The position numbers were made by a program, and so were the translations under genes. From positions 2,666,001-2,730,000 of the forward strand of contig NZ_CP043420.1 of NCBI RefSeq assembly GCF_008247605.1: a DNA stretch of 64,000 nucleotides. The letters run 5' to 3'. Source of the DNA: Kushneria phosphatilytica (lineage in GTDB: Bacteria > Pseudomonadota > Gammaproteobacteria > Pseudomonadales > Halomonadaceae). The notes under the pieces were generated by a model that saw only the letters and a program-made list of their open reading frames with translations, was not told where the DNA came from and ran no database searches. Positions 21,050 through 31,729 of the stretch are shown piece after piece. Positions within the stretch are counted from its first letter, which is position 1. Every line of letters begins with the position of its first letter.

Positions 21050-22848
21050 ACTCCGGCCTCCAGCAGCCAGACGCGAATAGCGCCTCCGGGCAGCTCGGTG
21101 ACCTGTTCCCCCGTGCCCCATTCGAATAACTGATGACCTCGCAATACCGGCTGCATCACCGAGGTATCGCCGAGATTCACCGCCAGCGATAACACGCTGT
21201 CATCTCCCATCTTCCAGCGCGCATGAACCGCCTTGTCTCCCAGTACTTCAGCATCAAGGGTTTCAGCGCCTTCGAGCCGTGGCACGATTTCGGCATGGCG
21301 CAACTCAAGCAATCGGGTATACAGATCGAACCAGTGCTGCTGATGCTCGTCACCATCGCGCCATTCGGACACGGAGGTGGAAAAACTGGCCTCGGCGTTG
21401 GGATCGGGGATGGTGGCGCGCACCTCCGAATCGGCAAAGGCGGGAAAAGCCGCGAACTCGCTACGCCGACCTTCCCGCACGGCCTCGGCCAGTTCCGGGC
21501 GGTGATCGGTAAAGAACAGGAAAGGCCGCGTTTCGCCCCATTGCTCGCCCATGAATAGTAGCGGAATGGGAGGCGAGAGCAGCAGCAGTACAGTCGCTGC
21601 TTCCAGTCGCGCGCGGTCGGCAAGCTCGATCAGGCGCTCACCGAAGGCCCGGTTGCCGATCTGGTCATGATTCTGCAGGAAATTGACGAACCGGGTAGGC
21701 GGCAGGTAGACGCTCGGAGCGCCACGGGGCTCTCCCCGACCATTCGGCTGGCCCTGATAAAGGAACCCCTCTCCCAGCACCCGTGCCAATCCCTCGGTAG
21801 GCTGTTCGCTGTAGTCGCTGTAATAGCCATGCTGTTCATCGGTGAGCAAAACGTGCATGACATTGTGAAAGTCATCATTCCACTGCGCAGTAAAGGCTGA
21901 TTCCAGCAGGGCTGCCGAGTTGCGTTCATCCTCCAGCACCAGGTGGACGTAACGACCCAGTTCGACGGTATTGCCGATCTCGTCGCTGAGCTGTCCGAGG
22001 AATTCATCATCATCAATGGCATGTACGGCATCCAGCCGCAGCCCGTCAAAGCGATACTCCATCAACCACATCAGGGCGTTATCGATGAAGAATCGCTGCA
22101 CCCGGGGATGGCGGAAATCGATGGCATCGCCCCATGGCGTCGCAACATCACTGCGAAAGAACGCGCCGGCATATTCAGGCAGATAGTTGCCATCCGGCCC
22201 GAAGTGGTTATAAACCACATCCAGCAGCACCATCAGCCCCAGGCCATGAGCAGTATCGATCAATGCCTTGAGATCTTCCGGGCTGCCATAGGAAGCCTCG
22301 ACAGCGTAGGGCAGCACGCCGTCATACCCCCAGTTGCGGGCACCGGGGAATTCGTTGATCGGCATCAGCTCAATGGCCGTAATGCCCTGCTCGGCCCACT
22401 GCGGCAACCGCTCGGCCGCCCCTGCAAAACCACCCAGCGTTCCAACATGCACTTCCAGAATTACGGCCTCATGCCAGGGACGCCCCATCCACTCCGTGTG
22501 ACGCCAGCGAAAGGCACGCGGATCCACCACGCGGCTGGCCCCCTGAACATCGCCATGCTGCGCGCGGGCAGCCGGGTCGGGGACTGCCAGATCATCGCGA
22601 ATGCGAAAACGATAAGCGGCATCGCGTCCGCAACGCGCCTCGATGCTGAAGTGCCCTTCTCCCTCATCGGTCATGGCCAGACGCTGTGGCTCACTGCCCG
22701 CATCTTCCAGCTCCAGGTCAACCGCCTCCAGCGAGGGCGCCCAGAGATCGAACCGGGTACGCCCGGCATCAATCAACGTGGCACCGTAGGCCGTCATGAA
22801 CTGAAAACGATCGATACAGGCAGTATCGTCCATGTCATGTGTACTCAT
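21046..22848 (-). CDS. treZ: Malto-oligosyltrehalose trehalohydrolase
   Basis: TreZ releases free trehalose from the maltooligosyl trehalose made by TreY. The protein is 600 residues when started at ATG 22848 ([15 protein letters not shown]), which overlaps the preceding glgB stop by 4 bases. The open frame extends 56 codons further but lies inside glgB. Family features are [19 protein letters not shown] at the front, [37 protein letters not shown], nucleophile Asp in [12 protein letters not shown], Glu in HLVLEDERN and Asp in [17 protein letters not shown]. Its place between glgB and malQ, with treY close by, completes the TreYZ trehalose route. Confidence 0.96.
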   Translation of the reverse strand: MSTHDMDDTACIDRFQFMTAYGATLIDAGRTRFDLWAPSLEAVDLELEDAGSEPQRLAMTDEGEGHFSIEARCGRDAAYRFRIRDDLAVPDPAARAQHGDVQGASRVVDPRAFRWRHTEWMGRPWHEAVILEVHVGTLGGFAGAAERLPQWAEQGITAIELMPINEFPGARNWGYDGVLPYAVEASYGSPEDLKALIDTAHGLGLMVLLDVVYNHFGPDGNYLPEYAGAFFRSDVATPWGDAIDFRHPRVQRFFIDNALMWLMEYRFDGLRLDAVHAIDDDEFLGQLSDEIGNTVELGRYVHLVLEDERNSAALLESAFTAQWNDDFHNVMHVLLTDEQHGYYSDYSEQPTEGLARVLGEGFLYQGQPNGRGEPRGAPSVYLPPTRFVNFLQNHDQIGNRAFGERLIELADRARLEAATVLLLLSPPIPLLFMGEQWGETRPFLFFTDHRPELAEAVREGRRSEFAAFPAFADSEVRATIPDPNAEASFSTSVSEWRDGDEHQQHWFDLYTRLLELRHAEIVPRLEGAETLDAEVLGDKAVHARWKMGDDSVLSLAVNLGDTSVMQPVLRGHQLFEWGTGEQVTELPGGAIRVWLLEAGV

Positions 22849-25064
22849 ATCGGCCAGTCTCCCTGACGCAGATAGAGCGTTCCCAGCGGGGGCAGGGTCA
22901 GCTCGAGCGAAGCCGTGTAGCCGTGGCTGGGGGTCGGCCGGGCGTGCAGCGCACTGCCATTGCCGAGATCCGAGCCGGCATAAAAACGACTGTCGCTGTT
23001 GAAGATTTCCCACCACGAACTCAGCGCCGGCACACCGACGCGATAGTTGTAGCGGGCACAGGGCGTGAAGTTGACAATTACCAGCAGCGGCGCCGTACCT
23101 GCCTCGCCCGAACGCAGAAAGGCAAACACGCTGTTATCCGCGTCATCGCTGACCACCCAGGTGAAGCTCTCGGGATTGCCATCTCCCACATGCAGCGCAG
23201 GTTCTTCGTTATAGATACGATTGAGATCAGCCAGAGCCCGTGCCAGGCCGCGCGGCCCCTGCTCATCGAGGCGATACCAGTCGAGCTCACTATCGTGCTG
23301 CCACTCGTGGCGCTGACCGATTTCGGCCCCCATGAACAGGAGCTTCTTGCCGGGATGGGCCCACATGAAAGCCAGGTAGGCGCGCAATCCGGCGAATTGC
23401 TGCCACTCGTCACCAGGCATCTTCGTCAGCAGGGCGCCTTTGCCATGCACCACCTCATCGTGGGAAAGCGGCAGTACGTAGTGCTCGGAGAAGGCATAAT
23501 GCAGCCCGAAGGCAATATCGTGATGGTGGTAGCGGCGATAGAGCGGATCACGGCTGACATAGTGCAGGGTGTCGTGCATCCAGCCCATGTTCCACTTGAA
23601 GGTAAAACCAAGCCCGCCCACTGCTACCGGAGCCGTCACTCCCGGCCATGCCGTGGACTCTTCGGCAATGGTCATGACACCACTGCAGCGCTCGCCAATG
23701 ACCTTGTTGAGTTCGCGCAGGAAAGCGACCGCCTCGAGGTTTTCACGGCCGCCATGAACATTGGGCACCCATTCGCCGTCGGGACGGCTGTAATCGCGAT
23801 AAAGCATCGAGGCGACGGCATCGACCCGCAGGCCATCGATATGAAAACGTTCGATCCAGTACAGGGCGCTGGCAATCAGAAAACCGCGCACCTCATGGCG
23901 TCCGAAGTTGTAGATCAGCGTATTCCAGTCACGATGAACACCTTCGCGCGGGTCGGCGTATTCATAAAGCGCCGTACCGTCAAATTGCGCCAGACCATGA
24001 GCATCCGCAGGAAAATGCGCGGGTACCCAGTCGAGAATCACGCCCAGACCTGCGTTGTGACAGGCATCGACAAAGCGGGCGAAAGCCGCCGGTGACCCAT
24101 AGCGCGAGCTGGGGGCAAACATGCCCAGTGGCTGATAGCCCCAGGAGCCGCCGAAGGGATGTTCGGTAATGGGCAAGAGCTCGACATGGGTAAAGCCCAG
24201 ATCGGCTACCCAGGGAATCAGTCGTGCTGCCAGTTTATCCCAGTCCAACACCTCACCGTGCTCGCCACGCCGCCAGGAACCGACATGCAGCTCATAAATG
24301 GAAAGCGGTGCATGGTGCCAGTCCATTTCGCGGCGACGCTGCAACCAGTGAGCGTCCTGCCAGGTCAGCGGCGCATTATCGACCACGATCGAAGCACTGC
24401 CCGGCGCCTGCTCGCAGAAGCGAGCCATGGGATCGGCTCGCAGCTCCGGCGGGCCCCCATTCCGACCGATCAACTCGAACTTGTAGAGCTCACCAACACC
24501 CAGACGGGGCACGAACAACTCCCAGACCCCTGCTGTAGCGTGATAGCGCATCGGATGACGCCGGCCGTCCCAGCCATTGAAATCGCCCACTACGGAAACC
24601 CGCCGGGCGTTGGGCGCCCAGACGGCAAAATGAACACCACTGACACCCTCATGATGAACCGGCTGAGCACCGAAAAGACGATAAAGCTCGAAGTGCCGTC
24701 CTTCGTTGAACAGGTGCAGATCAAGATCGCCCAGCCGCAGGCCGAAAGCGTAAGGATCCTCGCTCTCCTGAATGCTCTCATCCGACCAGTGAATGCGTAG
24801 TCGGTAGGGCTGATGACGTTTCAGGTGAGCACGGAAGACACCGGTTTCATGAACCGGTTCGAAATCCGCCAGAAACTTTCCCGCAGGATCAATGGCCTCC
24901 ACCGCCCGGGCGCCCGGAAACAGCGTGCGGATAACCACGCCGTCTCCGTTATCATGCGGCCCCAGCCACAGGCCCGGATCGCCATGGACACCCGCCGCCA
25001 GGGCGTCGATGGCCGCTCGCTCTGCGCGACTCATCGTCATGATCGAGTGCTCCGATATACTCAT
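22845..25064 (-). CDS. glgB: 1,4-alpha-glucan branching enzyme, second copy
   Basis: A second full-length 739-residue GH13 branching enzyme with the same domain order as the first copy. All catalytic residues are intact: Asp415 ([10 protein letters not shown]), Glu468 (MTIAEEST) and Asp536 ([13 protein letters not shown]). The two copies share long identical motifs but differ over much of their length, especially in the N-terminal carbohydrate-binding region, so this is an old duplication or separate acquisition. It overlaps glgA and treZ by 4 bases each and is therefore coupled to glucan synthesis by GlgA, while the first copy is coupled to the GlgE route. Different branch lengths or glucan acceptors are a plausible reason to keep both. 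Confidence 0.96.
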   Translation of the reverse strand: MSISEHSIMTMSRAERAAIDALAAGVHGDPGLWLGPHDNGDGVVIRTLFPGARAVEAIDPAGKFLADFEPVHETGVFRAHLKRHQPYRLRIHWSDESIQESEDPYAFGLRLGDLDLHLFNEGRHFELYRLFGAQPVHHEGVSGVHFAVWAPNARRVSVVGDFNGWDGRRHPMRYHATAGVWELFVPRLGVGELYKFELIGRNGGPPELRADPMARFCEQAPGSASIVVDNAPLTWQDAHWLQRRREMDWHHAPLSIYELHVGSWRRGEHGEVLDWDKLAARLIPWVADLGFTHVELLPITEHPFGGSWGYQPLGMFAPSSRYGSPAAFARFVDACHNAGLGVILDWVPAHFPADAHGLAQFDGTALYEYADPREGVHRDWNTLIYNFGRHEVRGFLIASALYWIERFHIDGLRVDAVASMLYRDYSRPDGEWVPNVHGGRENLEAVAFLRELNKVIGERCSGVMTIAEESTAWPGVTAPVAVGGLGFTFKWNMGWMHDTLHYVSRDPLYRRYHHHDIAFGLHYAFSEHYVLPLSHDEVVHGKGALLTKMPGDEWQQFAGLRAYLAFMWAHPGKKLLFMGAEIGQRHEWQHDSELDWYRLDEQGPRGLARALADLNRIYNEEPALHVGDGNPESFTWVVSDDADNSVFAFLRSGEAGTAPLLVIVNFTPCARYNYRVGVPALSSWWEIFNSDSRFYAGSDLGNGSALHARPTPSHGYTASLELTLPPLGTLYLRQGDWPI

Positions 25065-26623
25065 GCACGCCTGCCCAACCGAGCGACAGACTCATTCGGT
25101 GCCACCAGGTTCGAATAGAGATCCGCATATGGACGCACCGAAAGCCGCCACTGATAGTGAATGGCCATGGCTGCACGACGCATGGCATAGAACAGATCAG
25201 TGGCCCCGAAGACGCGGAAAGCTCGCCGTATGGCCTCCTGGAAACCATCGGGGCTCATTTCGTCGAACAGAAAGCCGGTAACCCCATCCTCGATGGTATC
25301 TGCCAGCCCCCCGGTGCGATGCGCAATCGGCAGTGAGCCGAAACGCTGTGCATACATCTGGGAAAGGCCACAGGGTTCGAAACGCGACGGCATCAACAGG
25401 AAATCGCTACCGGCAAACAGACAGCGTGCCTCGCGTTCGCTAAAGCCGATGCTGACGCCGATCGCACCGGGAAAGCGTGCAGCCAGATTGCGCAGTGCAT
25501 TCTCGATCGGCGGTTCACCACAGCCAATCACTACGATCTGACCGCCAGCCCGCACGATCGATTCTGCCACGGCAATGGTCAGATCCAGCCCCTTCTGATG
25601 CACCAGACGGGAGACCACGGCAAACAGCGGCCCATGGCTGACGGCGAGCCGGAAACTGCGTCTGACGTATTCGGTATTGGCCCGTTTACCGGCCCAGTCA
25701 CTGGTCGCAAACGAGCGGGCCAGGTAGGTATCGGTACGCGGGTTCCAGCTGTCATCGATACCGTTGACGATGCCGGTCAGGCGGCCTTCCTCTGCCAGCG
25801 TGGCGAGCAGACCATCAAGGCCGCAACCGAATGCGGGCGTCGTGATTTCACGAGCGTAGGTGGTACTGACAGTAGTGATGTGATCGCTGTAGACCAGCCC
25901 GGCCTTCATGAATGAAAGCTGATCAAAGAACTCGACCTTTCCCTCATCAAACGCCGATTCCGGCACGCCCAGTCTGGCGGCATGATGACGCGGAAACAGC
26001 CCCTGATAGGCAAGATTGTGAATGGTATAGACACAGGGCGTATCAACATGATTCCAGCGCAGATAGCCAGCTGCCAGACCCGCCTGCCAGTCGTGTAGAT
26101 GCAGTAGATCGGCCTGCCACTCCAGTGCCGTTGTCTCATGTCGAGGATAGCCGACACATAGCTGGGCGGCGGCCAGCGACAGTCTGGCGAAGCGAATGTC
26201 ATTATCGCTCCAGTCGCGCCCTTCCGGGTCGAGATAGGGAGAGCCTGCCCGATCGTAGAGTTCCGGGCACAGGAGGGTGTAAACGATCAACCCTTCGGTG
26301 AGTTCGATTCGCCCCAGCTGGCAAGGAGGTATATCCATCAGCCCGGGCAGCTCGGCAACGACCTCGATCGGCCATTCGCTCTGAGTCACCTGCGGATAAC
26401 CGGGCACCAGTACTCGAACATCGTGATGGACCTGCAAGGCTCGAGGCAATGCCGCCGAGACATCACCCAGGCCGCCGACCTTGACAAAATCGGCAATTTC
26501 AGAGGTCACAAACAGGACACGTGACCCGGGTGATCGATCGCCTGGATCACGGCGCTCGGCATCATTGCCGGCCTGGATTTCGGACAGGTTTTCAGCAGTA
26601 TTTCGCGACGCCAGAACTACCAT
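25061..26623 (-). CDS. glgA: Glycogen synthase, GT5 family
   Basis: GlgA extends alpha-1,4-glucan from ADP-glucose. The protein is about 520 residues. It begins with a 35-residue charged leader and then [29 protein letters not shown], which contains the sugar-nucleotide-binding KVGGLGD motif. Other GT5 features are [41 protein letters not shown], a long [12 protein letters not shown], and [15 protein letters not shown] near the C-terminus. The ATG at 26623 is preferred over an upstream GTG at 26632 because GAGGGAG lies eight bases from the ATG. It is the first gene of the operon. No glgC for ADP-glucose formation is in the window. Confidence 0.95.
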   Translation of the reverse strand: MVVLASRNTAENLSEIQAGNDAERRDPGDRSPGSRVLFVTSEIADFVKVGGLGDVSAALPRALQVHHDVRVLVPGYPQVTQSEWPIEVVAELPGLMDIPPCQLGRIELTEGLIVYTLLCPELYDRAGSPYLDPEGRDWSDNDIRFARLSLAAAQLCVGYPRHETTALEWQADLLHLHDWQAGLAAGYLRWNHVDTPCVYTIHNLAYQGLFPRHHAARLGVPESAFDEGKVEFFDQLSFMKAGLVYSDHITTVSTTYAREITTPAFGCGLDGLLATLAEEGRLTGIVNGIDDSWNPRTDTYLARSFATSDWAGKRANTEYVRRSFRLAVSHGPLFAVVSRLVHQKGLDLTIAVAESIVRAGGQIVVIGCGEPPIENALRNLAARFPGAIGVSIGFSEREARCLFAGSDFLLMPSRFEPCGLSQMYAQRFGSLPIAHRTGGLADTIEDGVTGFLFDEMSPDGFQEAIRRAFRVFGATDLFYAMRRAAMAIHYQWRLSVRPYADLYSNLVAPNESVARLGRRA

Positions 26624-27239
26624 GATGCGCACTCCCTCGCTTATGCAGAATGCACCGGAGTTGAATCCGACACATTCGGCTCGTCTTTGGCAGAACTGAA
26701 CCGAACAGAGTCGGGATCAACGGTCGGCGATTTCGATGGTCACTCACCGAGAAACACCCGTGACATGACCGAACAGCAGCCCTGATCGGGGCCGGTGACG
26801 CCCCTTTTGTATTACCGACCTCACCAACACGGCCAACCGCAAGCGGAGTTATCGCTTCCCTGCATACTCCGATCAGCCTCTGACGGGCATGTTACTTGGA
26901 TATAGACAAGCCTGCTTACCGCCGTCAATGGGCGTTTAATGTACTTACAATACGTTGCAATTAACATTGCTCAATCGGGCCAATAAACTTCAGCAATATC
27001 AATTGGGTGGCGAATCCGCCCGGTGCTTCTTCGCCTGTGCGACATTTTGCTCTGAGACCATTGACTGTCATGCAGCCATGTCTCGGGTATGTCAGTCATT
27101 TCCATTTAAAATGACACGCCCTGGAACGACATTGACGCAGATCAGAATATGACCAACCTTTCAGGAGCATCGACGCCCATTGTCATCACTCATTGACCCT
27201 GGCAATGGTCATCACGACTGATACTGATGGAGGCTCCAG
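26624..27239. other. Long intergenic region, glgA/cynS divergent promoters
   Basis: About 615 bases without a convincing gene. The part next to glgA should hold the promoter of the whole glycogen/trehalose operon, but no clear -35/-10 pair was found there. The stretch 26880-27130 is clearly A/T-richer and probably holds the cynS promoter. A small hairpin GGGGC-loop-GCCCC followed by TTTT lies at 26788-26808; no plus-strand gene ends before it, so it may terminate an unannotated short transcript or be chance. A 65-codon open frame at 26955-27152 has no ribosome binding site and an unusual composition. Confidence 0.5.
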
Positions 27240-27686
27240 ATGGACCACATGCATGCCCCACTGACCGAGGTTCTGCTGGAAGCCAAACAGGAGAAGGGGT
27301 TGACCTGGGCGCAAATCGGCGAGCAGATCGGCATGTCTCCGATCTGGGTCGCTTCGGTGGCCTATGGCAACAACAGTGCGCCCCCTGAAAAGGCGCAGGC
27401 CATTGCCGAAGTGCTCGAACTTGACGAGGAAACTACCCGGGCACTGAGCGCTTATCCCACCAAACGCTGGGAGCAGACTGTTCCCACCGACCCACTGATC
27501 TACCGCTTCTACGAGATCATGGGCGTGTACGGTGAAGCCACGAAGGATGTCATTCAGGAAGAATTCGGCGACGGTATCATGTCGGCCATCGATTTCGAGA
27601 TGGACGTACATCGCCAGCAGGATCCGGCCGGCGACCGGGTCGTCATCACGCTCAATGGGAAATTCCTGCCCTATCGCGCCTGGTAG
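27240..27686 (+). CDS. cynS: Cyanate hydratase (cyanase)
   Basis: Cyanase converts cyanate and bicarbonate to ammonia and carbon dioxide through carbamate, detoxifying cyanate and supplying nitrogen. The 148-residue length is typical. The N-terminal half has the DNA-binding-like helix bundle (LTWAQIGEQIGMSPIWVASVAYG), and the catalytic C-terminal domain carries Arg89 and Glu92 in YRFYEIMGVYG and Ser115 in GIMSAIDFE. These correspond to the three catalytic residues of the E. coli enzyme. GGAGG precedes the first of two candidate ATG codons (27240). There is no cynT carbonic anhydrase or cynX next to it. Confidence 0.97.
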   Translation: MDHMHAPLTEVLLEAKQEKGLTWAQIGEQIGMSPIWVASVAYGNNSAPPEKAQAIAEVLELDEETTRALSAYPTKRWEQTVPTDPLIYRFYEIMGVYGEATKDVIQEEFGDGIMSAIDFEMDVHRQQDPAGDRVVITLNGKFLPYRAW

Positions 27687-27960
27687 GATTGCGGACTGAT
27701 GCAGGAGAGCTCATCGCCACCGACATTCAGAACCAATGGGTGGCGAAGTATCAAAACCCGCTTCGGGCATTCAGCAGATCAGCGCCATGGCTTTCAAGCC
27801 TGAGACCCGGCTGGAAAAGTTATCGAGCGATAAGCCAGCCAAGGCAAAAAACGGTGAAGACAGGGACCGGGCTGGCACGCCGGCCTGGAGAGGTGAATGA
27901 ATGTTCCGAGCCGGACTTTGACCACCGCATGAACAAGCGCAGGCCCTTTTCAATCAGGAC

Positions 27961-28470
27961 CTAGAGGCTGGGCAGCAATACCTGGTTCAGCCCGTAGAGA
28001 CGTCCCTGAGCCGTATGAGCAATCGCGCCGTCCACCTTTGCGCCATTGACCGTGACCGAATCTCCACGCGTCTCGAAATGCAGCGCCTGGCCCTGGCGCG
28101 AGCCGACCATGCCGATCTGTAATGCCTGATTCAGTGACAGATCGCGCTCGATAATGTGAAGATTGAGCACATCCAGCAGTCGATCGCGGTTACGCAGGGA
28201 GAACAGCTTGCTTCGCTCTTCCTCATCCATCGCCTCGAAAGCGGCATCGGTCGGCGCCAGCAGGGTGACGGCGGACAATTGAGAGAGCGCCTTTTCCAGT
28301 TCCGTTTCGCGCACTGCTCGCAAAAACCAGTGATAGTGCCCGTCAGCGCGCGCCGCATCCAGCAATGATTGCGCCTCAGCCTGGCCGGGGAGCAGCATGA
28401 GCATGCTCAGCAGCAGACCGAAAAGCCAGGCGCCCCGGCAATAGTGTCGCCTAACCGACCACATGCTCAT
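27961..28470 (-). CDS. Exported fasciclin (FAS1) domain protein, 169 aa
   Basis: A signal peptide (about residues 14-33, GAWLFGLLLSMLMLLPGQAEA) is followed by a single FAS1 domain. FAS1 features are VTLLAPTDAAFEAMDEEERSKLF, LLDVLNLHIIERDLS and the end VTVNGAKVDGAIAHTAQGRLYGLNQVLLP. FAS1 domains usually mediate adhesion or protein contacts outside the cytoplasm. GGGGAG lies eight bases before the ATG. It is 46 bases downstream of a second FAS1 gene on the same strand, so the two probably form an operon. The two proteins differ strongly outside the core motifs. No enzymatic role is implied. Confidence 0.85.
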   Translation of the reverse strand: MSMWSVRRHYCRGAWLFGLLLSMLMLLPGQAEAQSLLDAARADGHYHWFLRAVRETELEKALSQLSAVTLLAPTDAAFEAMDEEERSKLFSLRNRDRLLDVLNLHIIERDLSLNQALQIGMVGSRQGQALHFETRGDSVTVNGAKVDGAIAHTAQGRLYGLNQVLLPSL

Positions 28471-28516
28471 CCGCTTTCTCCCCTGCCGGCATGATGCCCC
28501 TGCCTGATCAACACAC

Positions 28517-29092
28517 TCAGTTTTCGTAGTAGGGCATCAGCACCTGATTGATGGGATGAATGATACCGTTGCGGGTCACAATCTGCGATGGCGCGATGTC
28601 GGCACCATTGACCGTAGCCCTCCCCTGCTGCTGCTGAATCTTGAGCTGTCCGGTCAGAGCCTGAGGGTGCTCGACCACTCCAAGGGCCTCCTGCGGCATC
28701 AGGCCGGGCATCAGATGGTAGCGAAGCAGCTTGCGCAGGCGCTCGGTATCATCGGAATTCAGGATTTGGCGCTGTGCCTCCGGCATTTGTGCGAAGGCCT
28801 CATCGGTGGGCGCAAACAGGGTATGCGGCCCATCTCCGCTTAGCAGATCGGTCAGCCCGGCTCGATCAAAGGCATCCAGCAATCGAGAAAAATCTCCCTT
28901 CGCCTTCAGTGCCTGAAGCAGTGAATCGTATTGCGCCTGATCGCGTACGCTCTGGTGGCGCTGCTGATGCCGGGCCTGCTGTTGACCGAGCGACGGGGAT
29001 GATGCATCCCCGGCAGAAGCGGCCTGCGCCGATAGACTGGTGGCACTCAGCGCCAGCACCAGACTGGTGAGTGTTATTGATCGTTTGATCAT
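28517..29092 (-). CDS. Exported fasciclin (FAS1) domain protein, 191 aa
   Basis: It starts at ATG 29092 (MIKRSITLTSLVLALSATSL), giving a clean signal peptide ending at AQA/ASA near residue 25; AGGA precedes this ATG. A glutamine/histidine-rich spacer (GQQQARHQQRHQSVRDQAQ) follows. Next comes a FAS1 domain from about residue 55 with HTLFAPTDEAFAQMPEAQRQ, LRKLLRYHLMPGLM and a typical ending IVTRNGIIHPINQVLMPYYEN. It is likely periplasmic or surface exposed. It is the upstream member of a two-gene FAS1 pair. Such proteins are often stress-induced in halophiles, but nothing in this sequence shows regulation. Confidence 0.87.
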   Translation of the reverse strand: MIKRSITLTSLVLALSATSLSAQAASAGDASSPSLGQQQARHQQRHQSVRDQAQYDSLLQALKAKGDFSRLLDAFDRAGLTDLLSGDGPHTLFAPTDEAFAQMPEAQRQILNSDDTERLRKLLRYHLMPGLMPQEALGVVEHPQALTGQLKIQQQQGRATVNGADIAPSQIVTRNGIIHPINQVLMPYYEN

Positions 29093-29170
29093 CAAATCCT
29101 GTTCCCCTCTGCGTTTCGTCACACTCACGTGACTCTGCTCATATCGTCGGCGTCAATGTCATCGACCCCG

Positions 29171-30313
29171 TTACTCGTTTTCGATCACTTTGAATGGCAG
29201 CAGTTCACGCGCTTCCTGCATACGCTCTGCGACCATTGGTCGCTCCCTGGAGAGAAAGTCGCCGATCGCGTCACGAAACCGTGGATGTCTTATCCAGTGC
29301 AATGATCGGGTGACAATCGGCTCGAAACCACGCGGCACCTTATGCTCGCCCTGGGTGCCAGGGTCGAAACGATGCAGTCCCTGCAGGATGCAGTGTTCGA
29401 TGCCCTGGTAGTAGCAGGTTTCGAAGTGCAGACAATCGGCTTCCACTTCACTGCCCCAGTAACGGCCGTAAAGCGTATCCCTGCCCTGAAAGCAGAGCGC
29501 TGCAGCGACGGGTTGTTCACCGTACATTGCCTGAACAAGAACCAGCGCCTCCGGCATGGTTTCGAGCACCCGACTGAAAAACTCGTAATTGAGATAACCA
29601 CGCTGGCCATGCTCGAGGTAGGTCATCTGATAGCAGCGATAAAAGGCCGCCAGATCGGCTTCGCTGATCTCACTACCCTGCAGACGACGCATGCAAAGCC
29701 CCTGCTCCGCTACCTTGCGCCGCTCACGCCGGAGCTCCTTGCGACGCTTGGAAGTCATGGTAGCCAGGAAAGTATCAAAATCGTCGTACGCACGATTGAA
29801 CCAGTGATACTGCATGCCATGGCGCTCAAGCAGGGTTGACCAGACCGACTGCCATTCGCCGGCTTCGCGCGTCTCCGGAAAAAGCAGATGCCAGGTTTCG
29901 GGACGTTGTCGCTCCAGATGTTCCACCAGCAGTCGGATGGCCTGATCGGCAGCGACCTCATCCGCCAGATGCAGCCGTGGTCCCTGGCAGGGCGTAAAGG
30001 GGATGGCGCTGAGTTGCTTGGGGTAGTAGCTGCCGCCAGCTCGCTCCCAGGCATCCGCCCACTGCCAGTCAAAAATGTACTCGCCGAAGGAATGGTCCTT
30101 GTCGTAGTGCGGTAATACCCCGACCAGTCGATCCGACTGCCAAAGGGTCAGATGACGGGGGATCCAGCCGGTTTCGGCAGTGGCAGCGCCGCTGCTTTCA
30201 AGGGCTTCGAGAAATTCATGGCGCAGAAACGGGTAATCGAGGCCGGTCAGAGCGTTCCATTGCGCTCGGTCGATATCGGCCATGGCGCCGATCTCGCGGA
30301 GTTCCAGCGTCAT
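29171..30313 (-). CDS. FemAB/GNAT-like N-acyltransferase family (DUF482)
   Basis: A 380-residue cytoplasmic protein of the peptidogalycan-type acyltransferase family (COG3146/DUF482). Matching segments are YPFLRHEFLEALESSGAA near the front, the repeated HLTLWQSDRLVGVLPHYDK and SFGEYIFDWQWADAWERAGG, then SAIPFTPCQGPRL, a basic KRRKELRRERRKV segment and a closing GRYWGSEVEADCLHFETCYYQGIEHCI. Members have a double GNAT fold, but their acceptor is unknown. The ATG at 30313 was chosen because GGAGG lies a few bases upstream; the longer frame begins in poor context. The gene is divergent from pncB across about 200 bases. Confidence 0.85.
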   Translation of the reverse strand: MTLELREIGAMADIDRAQWNALTGLDYPFLRHEFLEALESSGAATAETGWIPRHLTLWQSDRLVGVLPHYDKDHSFGEYIFDWQWADAWERAGGSYYPKQLSAIPFTPCQGPRLHLADEVAADQAIRLLVEHLERQRPETWHLLFPETREAGEWQSVWSTLLERHGMQYHWFNRAYDDFDTFLATMTSKRRKELRRERRKVAEQGLCMRRLQGSEISEADLAAFYRCYQMTYLEHGQRGYLNYEFFSRVLETMPEALVLVQAMYGEQPVAAALCFQGRDTLYGRYWGSEVEADCLHFETCYYQGIEHCILQGLHRFDPGTQGEHKVPRGFEPIVTRSLHWIRHPRFRDAIGDFLSRERPMVAERMQEARELLPFKVIENE

Positions 30314-30510
30314 CACACCTCCGTGCCGGGTATCGGGAATCGATCGACCATCTGTCAACAGTACATGCGATGGTCGAGCCTGATGGCGATCAGTGTAGAC
30401 TCCCCGCTCCGACTGCGTCGCTGAACTGATATCCTGCTCCATGGAGTCAGGTGGTCAGCTACGCTATCCTGTCTCTCCCCGGACTATCCATCAGGGACAA
30501 CACCCCATCG

Positions 30511-31677
30511 ATGCTGCACTCGATCCTCGATAACGACTTCTACAAGTTCACCATGCAGAATGCCGTGGTGAAACTGTTTCCCAACGCCATGGCGCGCTAT
30601 GCCTTCATCAATCGGGGGGAGCATCGCTTTCCTCCCGGCTTTGGCCAGCGCCTGCGCGTACTCGTCGATGAAATGGCCGCGCTGCGCCTGAGCGGCGAAG
30701 AGCGACGCTTCCTCGAAGAGACCTGCCCCTACCTCGATCCGACCTACCATGACTTCCTTCAGGGCTTTCGCTATAACCCGGCCGAAGTCACCATCGAACA
30801 GCATGGCGAGGAGCTGTCCGTCACTGTCGAAGGACTCTGGTATCGCACCATCCTGTGGGAAGTCCCGCTGATGACACTGATCAGTCAGCTCTGGTTCGAG
30901 ATGCTTGGCGAGGATCGGGACAGCAATGAGAAAGTGCTGAAACGTACACGCGAAAAGATCGAGCACTACCATGAGCTGGGTGTACGCGTAGCCGAATTCG
31001 GTACGCGTCGTCGGTACTCTTACGAGGTGCACGATCAGGTGGTGGCGGCACTCAAGAAGTATGGCGGCAACAGCTTCACCGGCTCCAGTAATGTCCACCT
31101 GGCCCACCGCCATGACGTCAAGCCTCTGGGCACGCACGCGCACGAATGGTTCATGTTTCACGCTGCCCGTTTTGGCTTCAAGATGGCCAATATCCTGGCG
31201 CTGGAGCATTGGGTCAGAGTCTACCGGGGAGATCTGGGCATTGCGCTGTCGGATACCTTCACGACCCAGGTCTTCTTCGAGAGCTTCGACAAGATGTTTA
31301 CCAAGCTCTTTGACGGCGTGCGCCACGACAGCGGCGACCCGGTTGAATTCGCCCAGCGTACCATCGCCCATTACGAGCGTTTCGGTATCGATCCGCGTAG
31401 CAAAACCATCATCTTCTCCGATGCTCTGGACACGGAAAAGGTCGATCGCATTGCCCGTTTCTGCAGCGGTCGTATCGGCATGTCCTTCGGTATCGGGACC
31501 AACTTTACCAACGATGTTGGTCTGAAACCGCTGAACATGGTGGTCAAGATGACCGATACGCGACCCGAAGGACGTCAATGGGTGCCGGTGGTCAAGCTGT
31601 CCGATATCCGAGCCAAGAACACGGGTGATCCGGAGATGATCCAGCTGGCAAGACGCAATCTGTCGCTGCCCGAATGA
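30511..31677 (+). CDS. pncB: Nicotinate phosphoribosyltransferase
   Basis: PncB makes nicotinate mononucleotide from nicotinate and PRPP, the committed salvage step to NAD. About 388 residues. It begins with the family-typical MLHSILDNDFYKFTMQNAVVK and contains FGTRRRYSYEVHDQVV, SFTGSSNVHLAHRHDVKPLGT, HEWFMFHAARFGF and the PRPP-site region VRHDSGDPVEF followed by KTIIFSDALD. The start at 30511 is preferred because it matches the conserved N-terminus, although its ribosome binding site is only moderate. A GTG at 30451 with GGAG upstream is the alternative. It stands alone between divergent and convergent genes. Confidence 0.94.
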   Translation: MLHSILDNDFYKFTMQNAVVKLFPNAMARYAFINRGEHRFPPGFGQRLRVLVDEMAALRLSGEERRFLEETCPYLDPTYHDFLQGFRYNPAEVTIEQHGEELSVTVEGLWYRTILWEVPLMTLISQLWFEMLGEDRDSNEKVLKRTREKIEHYHELGVRVAEFGTRRRYSYEVHDQVVAALKKYGGNSFTGSSNVHLAHRHDVKPLGTHAHEWFMFHAARFGFKMANILALEHWVRVYRGDLGIALSDTFTTQVFFESFDKMFTKLFDGVRHDSGDPVEFAQRTIAHYERFGIDPRSKTIIFSDALDTEKVDRIARFCSGRIGMSFGIGTNFTNDVGLKPLNMVVKMTDTRPEGRQWVPVVKLSDIRAKNTGDPEMIQLARRNLSLPE

Positions 31678-31729
31678 ACGATCACCGGGGACGATGCTCC
31701 TGACTCACCGCCCCGGCTATTCATGCCAG

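Noticed and set aside
22839..24095. 418-codon plus-strand open frame
   Set aside because: It is antisense to the second glgB. No domain and no ribosome binding site were seen.
26788..26808. GC hairpin followed by TTTT as a terminator
   Set aside because: No plus-strand gene ends upstream of it. The stem is only five pairs, so chance is likely; it is mentioned in the intergenic entry only.
26955..27152. 65-codon open frame in the glgA-cynS gap
   Set aside because: No ribosome binding site, cysteine-rich random-looking product and A/T-rich surroundings that look like promoter DNA.
27689..27964. 91-codon open frame after cynS
   Set aside because: It starts two bases after cynS without a ribosome binding site and has no recognisable pattern. 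The 274-base gap contains only a weak TCGCCACC/GGTGGCGA hairpin at 27714-27746 without a T run.
30484..31578. 364-codon minus-strand open frame
   Set aside because: It is antisense to pncB, with low-complexity composition and no supported start.
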